Below are positions 16,691 through 25,572 of a stretch of 64,000 nt of DNA, piece after piece. The stretch is from Geothrix sp. (lineage in GTDB: Bacteria; Acidobacteriota; Holophagae; Holophagales; Holophagaceae), in assembly GCF_030219325.1 (NCBI RefSeq), contig NZ_CP126625.1, forward strand, positions 794,857 to 858,856. Direction: 5' to 3'. The notes under the pieces are model-generated. The model saw only the letters and a list, made by a program, of their open reading frames with translations. It was not told the DNA's origin and did not search any database. Position 1 is the first letter of the stretch; every line of letters begins with the position of its first letter. The position numbers were made by a program, and so were the translations under genes.

Positions 16691-18223
16691 TCACGCTTCG
16701 CGGAAGTCCCTGGGCCGCAACCCCAGCTTTTCCAGGCGGGAGAGCAGCGTGGAGGGCGCCAGGTCCGCCAGGGCCGCGGCCCCGTCGGGGCCGGCGATCT
16801 TGCCCTGCGTGTGCTGGAGGAGGCGCTCCAGGTAGGTGCGCTCCTGGGCCTCCCAGGTGGGGGGGCGGCTGGTGCGCTCGCCCCGGAGGGGCAGGGCTCC
16901 GGGTGGGAGCTGAAGCTCACGGCCGGCCGAGAGGATGGCGGCGCGCTCCAGCACGTTGTGCAGCTCCCGGACATTGCCCGGCCAGGCGTAGGCCTCCAGC
17001 TGATCGCGCACCGCCGGCGGCAGCCGCACGGCGGGACGGCGGTTCTCCCGGGCGAAGCGATCCAGGAAGCCCTCCGCCAGGGCGGCGATGTCCTGGGGCC
17101 GTTCGCGGAGGGGCGGCAGGTGGATGGGGAAGACGCTGAGCCGGTAGAAGAGGTCCTCGCGGAAGCGCCCTTCGGCCACGGCGGCGCGGAGGTCCGCGTG
17201 GGTGGCGGCCACCAGCCGCACGTCCACCTTTCGGGGCTTCTCGCTGCCGAGGGGATCGATCTCCTTTTCCTGGATGGCGCGCAGCAGCTTGGGCTGGAGG
17301 TCCAGGGGCAGGTCGCCGATCTCGTCGAGGAAGAGCGTGCCTCCGTCCGCCAGTTCGAACCTCCCCTTGCGGGCCGAGGCCGCGCCGCTGAAGGCCCCCT
17401 TCACGTGGCCGAAGAGCTCGGATTCGATGAGCGTGGCGGGCAGGGCACTGCAGTTCACCTTGATGAAGGGTTTCTCGCGGCGGGGCGAGAGGTGGTGGAG
17501 GGTCTGGGCCACCTTCTCCTTGCCGGTCCCGGTCTCGCCGGTGATGAGCACCGTGGCGGCGGTGGCGGCCACCTGCCGCAGCTGGTCGAGGATGTTCTGC
17601 ATGGCGGGGCTTTCGGCGCGGAGGGGCTCCTGCAGCACGTCCCGCCGTTGCACCTCGCGGAAGTAGCTGACCTCCTCCGCCAGGGTCCGCTCCCGCTCGG
17701 CCAGCCGAGTCAGGTGCTCCGCCTGCTTGAGGCCCAGGGCCAGCAGCGAGGCGAAGACGCCCACATGGTGCAGCACGCTGTCCGGGTACTGGCGGCAGAC
17801 CATGGCGTCGAGCGTCATGAGGCCAAAGGTCTCGCCGCGGCTCCGCAGCGGCGCCACCATGCAGCTGTGGCCGTGGGGCATCTCCAGGAGGCCGTGGAAG
17901 GTGTCCTCGCCGGGATCATCCTCCTCGAAGGTGGCGGGCCGCGAGCGGGCCTTGAGGGCGTTCTGGAGGCGCAGGTTGCCGCGCACGGGGATGCGGGCCT
18001 CCGCCAGCTGGGGCGTGGCGAGGGGCCCGACGGCGTGGGCCACCCGGAGGCTGTCGCCGTCCCGCAGCAGGACGGTGGCCAGGTCATAGGGCACCAGCTG
18101 GCCCAGGCGCTCGAAGGCGTGGGCCACCATGCGGTCGGGTTCCTCGCCCAGGGTGAGGAGGGCACCGGCTTCCTCCACCAGGCGGGCCCCCGTGAGGGCG
18201 GCATCGAGATCCGGGATGGGCAC
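16691..18223 (-). CDS. Sigma-54-dependent activator with GAF sensor
   Basis: A 510-aa enhancer-binding protein. An N-terminal GAF domain (about 15-170) is followed by a coiled linker (170-200), an AAA+ domain with Walker A GETGTGKE (229-236), sigma-54 contact loop GAFSGA (276-281) and Walker B GGTLFLDEIGD, and a C-terminal Fis-type helix-turn-helix (about 470-510). The canonical loop is GAFTGA, so Ser replaces Thr here. The GTG start at 18223 is supported by GGAGG six bases upstream. It is divergent from the kinase gene. Possible targets include the flagellar operons, which carry sigma-54-like sites, but that link is inferred. Confidence 0.88.
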   Translation of the reverse strand: MPIPDLDAALTGARLVEEAGALLTLGEEPDRMVAHAFERLGQLVPYDLATVLLRDGDSLRVAHAVGPLATPQLAEARIPVRGNLRLQNALKARSRPATFEEDDPGEDTFHGLLEMPHGHSCMVAPLRSRGETFGLMTLDAMVCRQYPDSVLHHVGVFASLLALGLKQAEHLTRLAERERTLAEEVSYFREVQRRDVLQEPLRAESPAMQNILDQLRQVAATAATVLITGETGTGKEKVAQTLHHLSPRREKPFIKVNCSALPATLIESELFGHVKGAFSGAASARKGRFELADGGTLFLDEIGDLPLDLQPKLLRAIQEKEIDPLGSEKPRKVDVRLVAATHADLRAAVAEGRFREDLFYRLSVFPIHLPPLRERPQDIAALAEGFLDRFARENRRPAVRLPPAVRDQLEAYAWPGNVRELHNVLERAAILSAGRELQLPPGALPLRGERTSRPPTWEAQERTYLERLLQHTQGKIAGPDGAAALADLAPSTLLSRLEKLGLRPRDFREA

Positions 18224-18341
18224 AGGTACCTCCGGGCCTGATTCTCGGTATTTCGAGAGATGGGTCAAGGGCTTCCGCCTTGGAGAATCACAACCGTCTT
18301 TCGAAAGGTATACTCCGAGGTCACCCTTCCTGAGGAAACGC

Positions 18342-20873
18342 TTGTCCTCCGACGCCACGCACTTCGGTTCCTACCGGCTCCTCTCTCCGCTCGGAGAGGG
18401 CGCCATGGGCGAGGTCTGGCGCGCCCTGGACCTGCGGCTGGAACGCGAGGTGGCGCTCAAGATCCTGAAGGACGCGGATGATCTGCGCCGGAAGGCGCTC
18501 ATCGGCGAAGCCAAGCTGGCCTGCCAGCTGAACCACCCGAACATCGCCCACATCTACGATGCCGGCGACGTGGATGGCACGCCCTACATCGCGATGGAGC
18601 TGGTGGAGGGGCGGACGCTGCGGGCCCTGGTGGGTCGGCCCCTGGAGGCGGAGGCCCTGCAGGACCTGGCCCGGCAGGCGGCCTCGGCCCTCTCCCACGC
18701 GCACCAGAAGGGCATCGTCCACCGGGACATCAAGCCGGAAAACCTGCTCCTGACCGACGAGGGCCAGCTGAAGATCCTCGATTTCGGCATCGCGCGGCGG
18801 GGCGCCGAGGACGTGGGCCTCGGCCCCACCTCGCACCACCTGACCCTGGTGGAGCGCACGGCGCCGGGCTACAGCCAGGGCACGCCGGCCTACATGAGCC
18901 CCGAGCAGGCCAATGGGCAGGCCCTCACCGGCCAGTCGGACCAGTTCAGCCTGGGCGTGGTGCTCTACGAGCTGGCCACGGGCGTGCACCCCTTCCTGCG
19001 GGGCAACCTGGTGGACACCCTCTACGCCGTGACCCGGGACGAGCCCCGCCCGTTGGCTGAGCTGCGGCCCGACCTGCCCCGCACGGTCCAGGACGTCATC
19101 CACCGGCTGATGGCCAAGGCGCCCAGGGAGCGGTTCCCGAACCTGCAGACCCTGGCGATGGGCCTCTCCGAGAACATTGCCACGGCAGCGGTGCCCCACC
19201 TCAGCCGTCCAGTGGCGCTGCTCCGGCGACCCCGGCGCTGGGGCTGGCTCCTGGCTACGGCCGGGGCAGTGCTGGCCGCCTCGGTGGCGGGCCTCTGGTG
19301 GACCCGGCGCACGGATGGCACGGGCCTGGGTGAGGCCCGCCGGGCCTCCCGCGAGGACTTCACCAAGGGCCGACGCGTGGTGGCCATCCTGCCCCTGGAG
19401 CAGATGCAGCCCGATGCGGAGCACGCCTGGCTCAGCAACAGCTTCGCCGACGCCATGGCCTTCGGCCTGGTGCGGCGGGAAGACATGGCGGTCGTGGACC
19501 GGCTCCGGGTCGTCGAGGCCATGCACCAGCTGGGCGACACGCCCGGCCAGGCCCCGAAGGCCGTCGGCGAGCTGGGGCGCCAGCTCAAGGCCGAGCTGAT
19601 GGTGCTCGGCAGCTACCAGGTGGTGGGCGGCCAGCTGCGCATGTTCGTGCGCGTGGTGGATGCACTCCGCGGCGCGACCCTCCACCAGTTCCAGATGGAC
19701 CGGCCCGTGGCGGACCTGCTGAAACTCGAGGATGAACTCCAGCAGCGCCTGCCTCAGGAGATGGGGCTGGGCAGCGACCCCGGCTCCCTGCGCTCCCAGG
19801 CCAAGTTGCCGCGGACCCGCGAGCTCTACACCAGGGCCCTGCAGGTCATCACGGATGGGAACCAGGACTCGGTACGGCTGGCCAACACGCTGCTCGCCTC
19901 GGCCATCGAGCTGGAGCCGGACTACGCGCCGGCCCGGGCGGAATTCGCCTGGACCCTGGCCGAGCTGGGCGCCACCACGGCCCTGGGCAGCGGGCGCTAC
20001 GAGGAGGCGCAGACCCTGCTGCGTCAGGGGAAGGCGGCGGCGGAAAAGGCCATCGCCCTGGATCCCAGCGCCTCCCAGGCCTATCGGGCCATGGCTTCGA
20101 TCCTCCTTCGCATGGGCGACCTGGAGGGCTCGAGCCGGGCGGCCCTGCAGGCCGTGCGGCTGGACCCGGCGGACCACAAGGCCTATGACGTTCTGGCGGA
20201 CGTCTTCGCTGGCCTGGAGGGCGAGGACAACCACCAGGCGGCCCGGCGCTACTTCGAGAAATCGCTGGACCTCTTCCCCGAGGGTTGGCAGGCCCACCAC
20301 CGCTATGGCGTGCTGCTGCAGAACGAGGGCGAGCTGCCCGCGGCCCTCCTGCATGCGGATCGCGCCGTGGCCCTCCGGCCCGCGGCGGAGTACGCCTACG
20401 TCACCTCCGCGGATGCGCTCCTGTGGATGGGGCGGGCCCAGGAGGCGGAAGTCAGGCTGCGGGCCGGTCTCCGCGAGATCCCTGGTTCCAACGTGCTGCG
20501 CAGCCTCATGGCCTACACGGCCTGGGAGCGGAACGACCGTCCGCTGGCCGGGACCTATCTCCGAGAGCTGGAGGGCGTGTGGCCACCGGACCACTCCAAC
20601 ACCGCCCTGCTGGCGGGCGTGAAGCTGGCCGTGGCCGGGGATGGCGCCGGGGCTCGCGCCGGCTTCGAGGCCTACCGCCAGAAGCTTGCCGCCATCGATC
20701 TTTCCCAGCGGAAGCACAATGAGCGGCGGGTGATTTCGGTGAATCTCTACTTCATGGCGCGCATGGTGGCGCGGCTGGGGGATCCTGCCGGTGCCCAGTC
20801 CATCGTGGAGCTGGCGGACCGCTTCCACCCCGGCAAGCTGCGCGTGGCGAAGCAGGACCCGGTTTTCCGGTAG
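18342..20873 (+). CDS. Membrane Ser/Thr protein kinase with TPR C-terminus
   Basis: An 843-aa Hanks-type kinase. Visible elements are the G-loop GEGAMGEV (18-25), Lys40 in VALKIL, catalytic HRDIKPEN (127-134), DFG (147-149), and YMSPEQ before the APE-like helix. A single transmembrane span lies around 300-320 (WGWLLATAGAVLAASVAGLWW region). It is followed by an extracytoplasmic segment resembling the TolB-amino-terminal/adenylate-cyclase type (VVAILPLEQM...FADAMAFGL) and a TPR array (about 480-840). No ATG or GTG fits. TTG 18342 with GAGGA upstream is the best start. A TATACT -10-like box lies at 18309-18314. It is divergent from the sigma-54 activator. Confidence 0.88.
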   Translation: MSSDATHFGSYRLLSPLGEGAMGEVWRALDLRLEREVALKILKDADDLRRKALIGEAKLACQLNHPNIAHIYDAGDVDGTPYIAMELVEGRTLRALVGRPLEAEALQDLARQAASALSHAHQKGIVHRDIKPENLLLTDEGQLKILDFGIARRGAEDVGLGPTSHHLTLVERTAPGYSQGTPAYMSPEQANGQALTGQSDQFSLGVVLYELATGVHPFLRGNLVDTLYAVTRDEPRPLAELRPDLPRTVQDVIHRLMAKAPRERFPNLQTLAMGLSENIATAAVPHLSRPVALLRRPRRWGWLLATAGAVLAASVAGLWWTRRTDGTGLGEARRASREDFTKGRRVVAILPLEQMQPDAEHAWLSNSFADAMAFGLVRREDMAVVDRLRVVEAMHQLGDTPGQAPKAVGELGRQLKAELMVLGSYQVVGGQLRMFVRVVDALRGATLHQFQMDRPVADLLKLEDELQQRLPQEMGLGSDPGSLRSQAKLPRTRELYTRALQVITDGNQDSVRLANTLLASAIELEPDYAPARAEFAWTLAELGATTALGSGRYEEAQTLLRQGKAAAEKAIALDPSASQAYRAMASILLRMGDLEGSSRAALQAVRLDPADHKAYDVLADVFAGLEGEDNHQAARRYFEKSLDLFPEGWQAHHRYGVLLQNEGELPAALLHADRAVALRPAAEYAYVTSADALLWMGRAQEAEVRLRAGLREIPGSNVLRSLMAYTAWERNDRPLAGTYLRELEGVWPPDHSNTALLAGVKLAVAGDGAGARAGFEAYRQKLAAIDLSQRKHNERRVISVNLYFMARMVARLGDPAGAQSIVELADRFHPGKLRVAKQDPVFR

Positions 20874-20877
20874 GCCC

Positions 20878-21627
20878 TCAAGCGATGGAGGTCCTAGCCT
20901 CGGTCACCAGGCCCTCGATGCGGGCCCGCACTTCCTTCATGAGGGCGTCGCGGTCCGGGTACCCGGCCGGATGCACGGGTTCCCCCACCATCAGGGCATA
21001 ACGCCCGGGCCGGATTCTCACGCTGCCGGAGGAAAGCACGTGGAAACCGCCCACCGTGGCCATGGGGACGATGGGCACACCCGCCTCCAGGGCCAGGGCG
21101 AAGCCCCCCTTCTTGAAAGGCAGCATCTCGCCGCTGCGGCTGCGGGTGCCCTCGGGGAAGATCACGACGTTCTTGCCGCCCCTGATCTGGGTGGCTGCGT
21201 CGCGGATGCTGCGGATGGCGCGCTCCCGATCGCCACGGTCGATGAAGATGACGCCGGCGGCCCACCCCGCCCAGCCGATGAAGGGCATGTATTTCAGTTC
21301 CTTCTTGGCAATGTAGACGGCGGGTACCGGCAGGGCCGCGACCAGGATGGGGGGGTCCATCTGGCTTTCATGGTTCGACATGAAGATTACGGACTGGCGA
21401 CCCTCGCGGATGTCCTCCGGCAGGTGCTCCCAGCCCTTCAGGGTGAAGGGGATGTGGCAGAACCAGGCCATGCCGCGGGCGAACATCGGCCCGATGGCGA
21501 AGAAGGCCCGGCGCCGGCCGAGGAAGGGCACCGCCAGCAGGATGCCAAGGACGGTCAGGGGCACCGTCACCAGGGCCCAGATCATCATCACGACCGCGCC
21601 GAATCCCGTGTCCCGCCAGTTGGCCAC
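20878..21627 (-). CDS. plsC: 1-acyl-sn-glycerol-3-phosphate acyltransferase
   Basis: A 249-aa membrane-associated acyltransferase. One or two N-terminal hydrophobic spans (10-60) precede the catalytic motif NHESQMD (NHxxxxD) and the phosphate-binding motif FPEGTRS. It is expected to convert lysophosphatidic acid to phosphatidic acid at the cytoplasmic face. Length and motif order match PlsC. It is convergent with the kinase gene (4-bp gap) and divergent from the small gene at 21673. Confidence 0.9.
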   Translation of the reverse strand: MANWRDTGFGAVVMMIWALVTVPLTVLGILLAVPFLGRRRAFFAIGPMFARGMAWFCHIPFTLKGWEHLPEDIREGRQSVIFMSNHESQMDPPILVAALPVPAVYIAKKELKYMPFIGWAGWAAGVIFIDRGDRERAIRSIRDAATQIRGGKNVVIFPEGTRSRSGEMLPFKKGGFALALEAGVPIVPMATVGGFHVLSSGSVRIRPGRYALMVGEPVHPAGYPDRDALMKEVRARIEGLVTEARTSIA

Positions 21628-21672
21628 GCCACCTCCCCGTACCGTCTAAGCTAGCAGTAGTGGAGGTCTCCC

Positions 21673-21891
21673 GTGGACATCACCCAGCAGATCCTGGCCG
21701 ATCACGCCGCCCGGAAGAATGCCGACGGCATCACCTGGTTCCACGCCGAGGACCTGAAGCGCCTGGGCATCCAGGACCAGCTGTTCACGGTCATGCAGAC
21801 CGTCCAGCACACGCTGCGCCTCAAGAAGGCCCACCAGGTGGTGGAAAGCCACGGCTGCACGGACCGCTGGAGTGTGCAGGACGTGCACTGA
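21673..21891 (+). CDS. Small protein of unknown function
   Basis: A 72-aa protein starting at GTG 21673 with GGAGG six bases upstream. It is rich in His/Gln/Asp (DITQQILADHAARK, TVQHTLRLKKAHQVVESHGC) and has one Cys. It is predicted mixed helical, with no signal peptide or membrane span. No family recognised. It is tail-to-tail with ric. Confidence 0.6.
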   Translation: MDITQQILADHAARKNADGITWFHAEDLKRLGIQDQLFTVMQTVQHTLRLKKAHQVVESHGCTDRWSVQDVH

Positions 21892-21905
21892 TTCCCGGGC
21901 TCTGA

Positions 21906-22622
21906 TCAGGCCTGGAGGGCGGCCTCCAGCATCCGCGCCCGCGGGTGGAGGATCTGGTTCTCCAGGTAGATGTGGAGGTGGAGGTCCGCCTCCAGGGCCT
22001 TCAATCCATCGTAGAAGGCGCGGAAGGTGGCGCAGCCATCGGCGGGGACCGAGTAGCCGTCCGTGCAGGCGCGGAGCTGGACGAGCATGGCGCCCACGGC
22101 TTCATGTTCGGATTCCATGACGCGGATGGGGCTCTGCACGCTGGCGAAACAAGCCTCGGCGGCGACCCCGGCGTCCATCTGCCGGATGAAGGGGAAGAGG
22201 ATCTGCTCCTCCTTCATGAGGTGGGGCATGAGATCCCCAGCCAGGGCCTGGAAGAGGTCGAAGACCTCGCCCAGTTCGGGGTGGTTCTCACCGTGGGCGC
22301 CGAGCACCTTTTCGAGCAGGGCCTCCAGCCCCGGCAGTTCAGTGCGCAGGTAGGCGTGGTGGGTGGCCTCGATGTGGGCCAGGAGCTCCGTGAGGGAGGC
22401 GTCCATCCAATCCCGGGACGAGGGGGCGTCGGCGGTCGGTGTTTCGAGGCCCCCCAGGCCCGCCAGGATCTGGCCGGGGTCGCATCCCGCCGCCTCGCAG
22501 GCCTCCCGGAGGGAGCGGTGGCCGCCGCAGCAGTAGTCCACGCCCTGGCCTTCCAGGTACCGCATGGCCTGGGGCCAGGCCAGCACGATGTCGCCCACTT
22601 TGGTCTCCAAGTTGATGGTCAT
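21906..22622 (-). CDS. ric: Iron-sulfur cluster repair di-iron protein (RIC/ScdA/YtfE)
   Basis: A 238-aa protein. The N-terminal ScdA_N domain carries the family hallmark DYCCGG (C31, C32). The C-terminal hemerythrin-like four-helix bundle supplies di-iron ligands through conserved His and Glu (HIEATHHAYLRTELP, LMPHLMKEEQILFPFI, ESEHEAVGAML, LHLHIYLENQILHPRA). These proteins repair Fe-S clusters after nitric oxide or oxidative damage. Upstream (22680-22725) is an AT-rich stretch likely to hold the promoter. I could not identify an NsrR or FNR site there. Confidence 0.92.
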   Translation of the reverse strand: MTINLETKVGDIVLAWPQAMRYLEGQGVDYCCGGHRSLREACEAAGCDPGQILAGLGGLETPTADAPSSRDWMDASLTELLAHIEATHHAYLRTELPGLEALLEKVLGAHGENHPELGEVFDLFQALAGDLMPHLMKEEQILFPFIRQMDAGVAAEACFASVQSPIRVMESEHEAVGAMLVQLRACTDGYSVPADGCATFRAFYDGLKALEADLHLHIYLENQILHPRARMLEAALQA

Positions 22623-22759
22623 GGCGTCTCCGTGGGGCCTTCCCCGCCTTCAACATGGGCCATCGGGGGCGTGAATGGCGTCACATATCCGACTAAAAAG
22701 ATCTGAATTACCTATTTATGGTTTCCAGGTGTCTGCCCGGGCCCCGGACCAGCCTCAGG

Positions 22760-23056
22760 CTAGGGAATCGGGTCCAGGCCGCCGTTCGTGAAGGGGGAGC
22801 AGCGGATCAGCCGCCAAGTGGTGAGCAGGCCGCCGCGCAGGGTGCCGTACCTCTGGATGCAGCCCAGCCCGTAGTGGCTGCACGTGGGCGTGAACTTGCA
22901 CTGGGTGGGCAGGTGGCTGGAAAGGGTGGCCTGGTAGCTGCGGATCAGGCCGCGGCAGATCCAGGCGGTGGGCTGGAAGGGCACCGGCAGGAAGGCCTCG
23001 AGCACCAGGAACAGCCCGATGGCCGCCAGGGGGTGGGACAGCAGCCAGTCGGCCAT
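22760..23056 (-). CDS. yidD: Membrane protein insertion efficiency factor
   Basis: A 98-aa YidD/UPF0161 protein with the family pattern CKFTPTCSHYGLGCIQRYG followed by GGLLTTWRLIRCSPF. The N-terminal amphipathic or hydrophobic segment (1-30) is membrane-associated. It assists YidC-mediated insertion. The usual rpmH/rnpA/yidC neighbours are absent. Instead it begins one base after the ispG stop, so it is co-transcribed with ispG. Confidence 0.88.
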   Translation of the reverse strand: MADWLLSHPLAAIGLFLVLEAFLPVPFQPTAWICRGLIRSYQATLSSHLPTQCKFTPTCSHYGLGCIQRYGTLRGGLLTTWRLIRCSPFTNGGLDPIP

Positions 23057-23057
23057 C

Positions 23058-24164
23058 CTATGCCTTGGCCGCATCGGCCTCGGCCTTGACCTTGCGGGCC
23101 TCCTCCAGGAAGGCGGGGACCAGGTCCTCCTCCTTCACCTTCCGGATGAGCTCGCCCTTCCGGTAGATGAGGCCCTCGCCCGCGCCGCCCGCCACGCCCA
23201 GGTCGGCATCCTTGGCCTCGCCGGGCCCGTTCACCACGCAGCCCATCACCGCGTAGGTGATGTTCTCGTGGTTGATGAGTTTGAGGCCCTCCTCGATTTC
23301 GTTGGCCACCCGGTTGAGGTCGATCTGCACGCGGCCGCAGCTGGGGCAGCTCACCATGCGGAAGCCGCCGGTGCGCAGCGCCAGGGAGCGCAGCATCTCG
23401 TGGCCCACCCGGCACTCGTCCTCGCCCTCGCCCGTGAGGGAGACGCGGATGGTGTCGCCCAGGCCTTCGGCCAAGAGGATGCCCATGCCGATGCTGGACC
23501 GGATGGTGCCCCCGAAGGGCGTGCCCGCCTCGGTGATGCCCAGGTGGAAGGGATAGTCCACCTGCTTGGCCAGCAGGCGGTAGGCCTGCACGGTGCGGAT
23601 GACGTCGCTGGCCTTGAGGCTGATCTTGATGTCGCGGAAGCCCTCGCGCTCCAGCACGTCGATGTGGCGCAGCGCGCTCTCCACCATGGCTTCGGGGGTG
23701 GCGGCGCCGAACTGGTCCAGCAGGTCCTTCTCGAGGCTACCGCCGTTGACGCCGATGCGGATGGGGATGCCCAGCGACCCGGCCTTGTCCACCACGGCCT
23801 TCACGCGCTCCTGGCCGCCGATGTTGCCCGGATTGATGCGGAGGCAGGCGGCTCCGCCGTCTGCGGCCACCAGGGCCAGCCGGTAGTCGAAGTGGATGTC
23901 GGCCACCACGGGAATGGGGCTGCGGCCGCAGATCTCGTGGAAGACCTCGCCGGCCTTCTTGGTGGGGACGCTCACGCGCACGATCTCGCAGCCGGCATTG
24001 GCGTAGCCGTAGATCTGGTTGATCGTGGCTTCCACGTCGCGCGTGTCGGTCTTGGTCATGCTCTGGACGCTGATAGGGGCATCGCCACCCACGGGCACCT
24101 TGCCCACCAGGATCTGGCGGGTCTTGCGGCGCGGCGCGAGGGGCTGGGGTTCCTGCTCGGACAT
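23058..24164 (-). CDS. ispG: 4-hydroxy-3-methylbut-2-enyl diphosphate synthase
   Basis: A 368-aa IspG/GcpE, the penultimate enzyme of the MEP isoprenoid pathway, reducing ME-cPP to HMBPP with a 4Fe-4S cluster. Hallmarks are the N-terminal SVQSMTKTDTRDV, VADIHFDYRLAL, LRINPGNIG, and the cluster cysteines in SCPSCGR and VMGCVVNGPGE. The length is that of the compact bacterial form. It is followed directly by yidD. Confidence 0.96.
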   Translation of the reverse strand: MSEQEPQPLAPRRKTRQILVGKVPVGGDAPISVQSMTKTDTRDVEATINQIYGYANAGCEIVRVSVPTKKAGEVFHEICGRSPIPVVADIHFDYRLALVAADGGAACLRINPGNIGGQERVKAVVDKAGSLGIPIRIGVNGGSLEKDLLDQFGAATPEAMVESALRHIDVLEREGFRDIKISLKASDVIRTVQAYRLLAKQVDYPFHLGITEAGTPFGGTIRSSIGMGILLAEGLGDTIRVSLTGEGEDECRVGHEMLRSLALRTGGFRMVSCPSCGRVQIDLNRVANEIEEGLKLINHENITYAVMGCVVNGPGEAKDADLGVAGGAGEGLIYRKGELIRKVKEEDLVPAFLEEARKVKAEADAAKA

Positions 24165-24211
24165 GGGGCCTCAGTCAAAGATTCCATTCTAACCGCCTAT
24201 CCCCGTACGCA

Positions 24212-24237
24212 GCGCGCGGCCCGGTCGGGCCGCGCGC
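24212..24237 (-). terminator. Hairpin after flgE
   Basis: A perfect 11-bp stem GCGCGCGGCCC / GGGCCGCGCGC with GGTC loop lies 22 bp past the flgE stop, between flgE and ispG, both on the minus strand. A second small palindrome, GCTAGCGCTAGC, overlaps the gap next to the flgE stop. There is no T-tract. It probably ends the flagellar operon. Confidence 0.5.
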
Positions 24238-24258
24238 GGGATCAGGCGCGTGCTAGCG

Positions 24259-25530
24259 CTAGCGCTTGAGGTTGAGGGTCTCCTGCAGCAGCTCGTCCGT
24301 GGTGGTCACGATGCGCGAGTTGGCCTGGTAGCCGCGCTGGCTCACGATGAGCTTGGTGAACTCGCTGGCCACGTCCACGTTGGACAGCTCGAGGTTGGAG
24401 CCGAGGATGGCGCCACGGCCGCCCTGGTTGGCCAGGCCGATGGTGGGCGCGCCCGAGGCCAGGGTCTGGCTCCAGTGGTTGTTGCCCGCCTGCTCGAGGC
24501 CGTTCACGTTGGTGAAGCTCGACACGGCCAGCTGGGCCATCTTGAGGATCTGGCCGTTGGTGAAGGTGCCGGTGATCATGCCGTCCGAGTCCACGGTCAG
24601 GTCCCGCAGGGTGCCGGCCGGGAAACCGTTCTGGGAGCTGCTGACCGTCGTGCTGGCGGAGCTGAGGCCCGTGAAGGTCTGGCTGCCGTCGGCGTTGATG
24701 ATGTCGAAGTTGATGGTGCTGTTCGCCGCCGAGCCGCCGGGCCAGGAGATGGTCAAGACGCTGTTGTCGCCCGCCACGGGCGGTGTGGGGCCGCCATTGA
24801 GGGAGGAGATCTTGCCGTTGGCGTCGAAGGTGATGGTGCCGGGAAGCGCTGGGGCCCCGGTGATGGTGGAGCCGGCGGGGCCAGCCACGGCGTAGGTCCA
24901 GTCGTTGGCCGCGCCCTTGGTGTAGGTGATGGTCAGGTTCTGGGAGTTGCCCAGGCTGTCATAGACCTGGATGGCCGTCTGGAAGGTGCTGCCGGCCACG
25001 GCGTTGGCATTGAGGTTGACGCCCAGGGACATGTCGGTGGTGGCCTGGGCTCCGAGGGTGGCTGACGAGATCTGGACGGGCACCATGGCCGTGGTGGTGA
25101 CGACATTGCCGGCCGCATCGCGGTTCCAGCCCATGACGTTGGAACCGTCGCTCGCCACCAGGTAGCCGAGGCTGTCGCGGGTGAAGTTGCCGGCGCGGCT
25201 GAAGACCTGGGTGGCGCTCGGCGTCTGCAGGGTGAAGAACCCGTTGCCCTGGAGGGCCATGTCCAGGGCGTTGCCGGTGGCCTGGAAGGAGGACTGGGCG
25301 AAATCCTGGTTCACGGAGTTCGTCTGGACGCCCAGGCCGAACTGGATGGGGTTGCCGTTGCCCTGGGTCGAGGTCGCCCCCGCCGAGGCGAAGATGTCCC
25401 GGAAGGTCATGGTCGAGCCCTTGAAGCCGACCGTGTTGATGTTCGACAGGTTGTTGCCGATCACGTTCAGGGCGCTGGCGTTGCTGGAGAGTCCGGAGAG
25501 GCCGGAGTAGAAGGCGGAGTAGAGGCTCAT
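24259..25530 (-). CDS. flgE: Flagellar hook protein
   Basis: A 423-aa hook subunit. The N-terminal rod-type domain (SLYSAFYSGLSGLSSNASAL, NNLSNINTVGFKG) and the C-terminal domain (EFTKLIVSQRGYQANSRIV, ELLQETLNLKR) are the axial-protein signatures, with the variable hook domains between. It polymerises outside the cell into the curved hook. AAGGAG lies just upstream of ATG 25530. It is the last gene of the operon, after flgD. Confidence 0.95.
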   Translation of the reverse strand: MSLYSAFYSGLSGLSSNASALNVIGNNLSNINTVGFKGSTMTFRDIFASAGATSTQGNGNPIQFGLGVQTNSVNQDFAQSSFQATGNALDMALQGNGFFTLQTPSATQVFSRAGNFTRDSLGYLVASDGSNVMGWNRDAAGNVVTTTAMVPVQISSATLGAQATTDMSLGVNLNANAVAGSTFQTAIQVYDSLGNSQNLTITYTKGAANDWTYAVAGPAGSTITGAPALPGTITFDANGKISSLNGGPTPPVAGDNSVLTISWPGGSAANSTINFDIINADGSQTFTGLSSASTTVSSSQNGFPAGTLRDLTVDSDGMITGTFTNGQILKMAQLAVSSFTNVNGLEQAGNNHWSQTLASGAPTIGLANQGGRGAILGSNLELSNVDVASEFTKLIVSQRGYQANSRIVTTTDELLQETLNLKR

Positions 25531-25572
25531 GGGTTGCTCCTTGGGGTTGGGGTCAGGGGGAGGGAAGGGCGG

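Noticed and set aside
18321-20828. 835-codon frame antisense to the kinase gene
   Set aside because: Long antisense frames are common in GC-rich DNA because of codon-position bias. The plus-strand frame has clear kinase motifs and this one has none.
22680-22725. NsrR or FNR operator in the AT-rich region before ric
   Set aside because: Neither consensus is matched convincingly on either strand.
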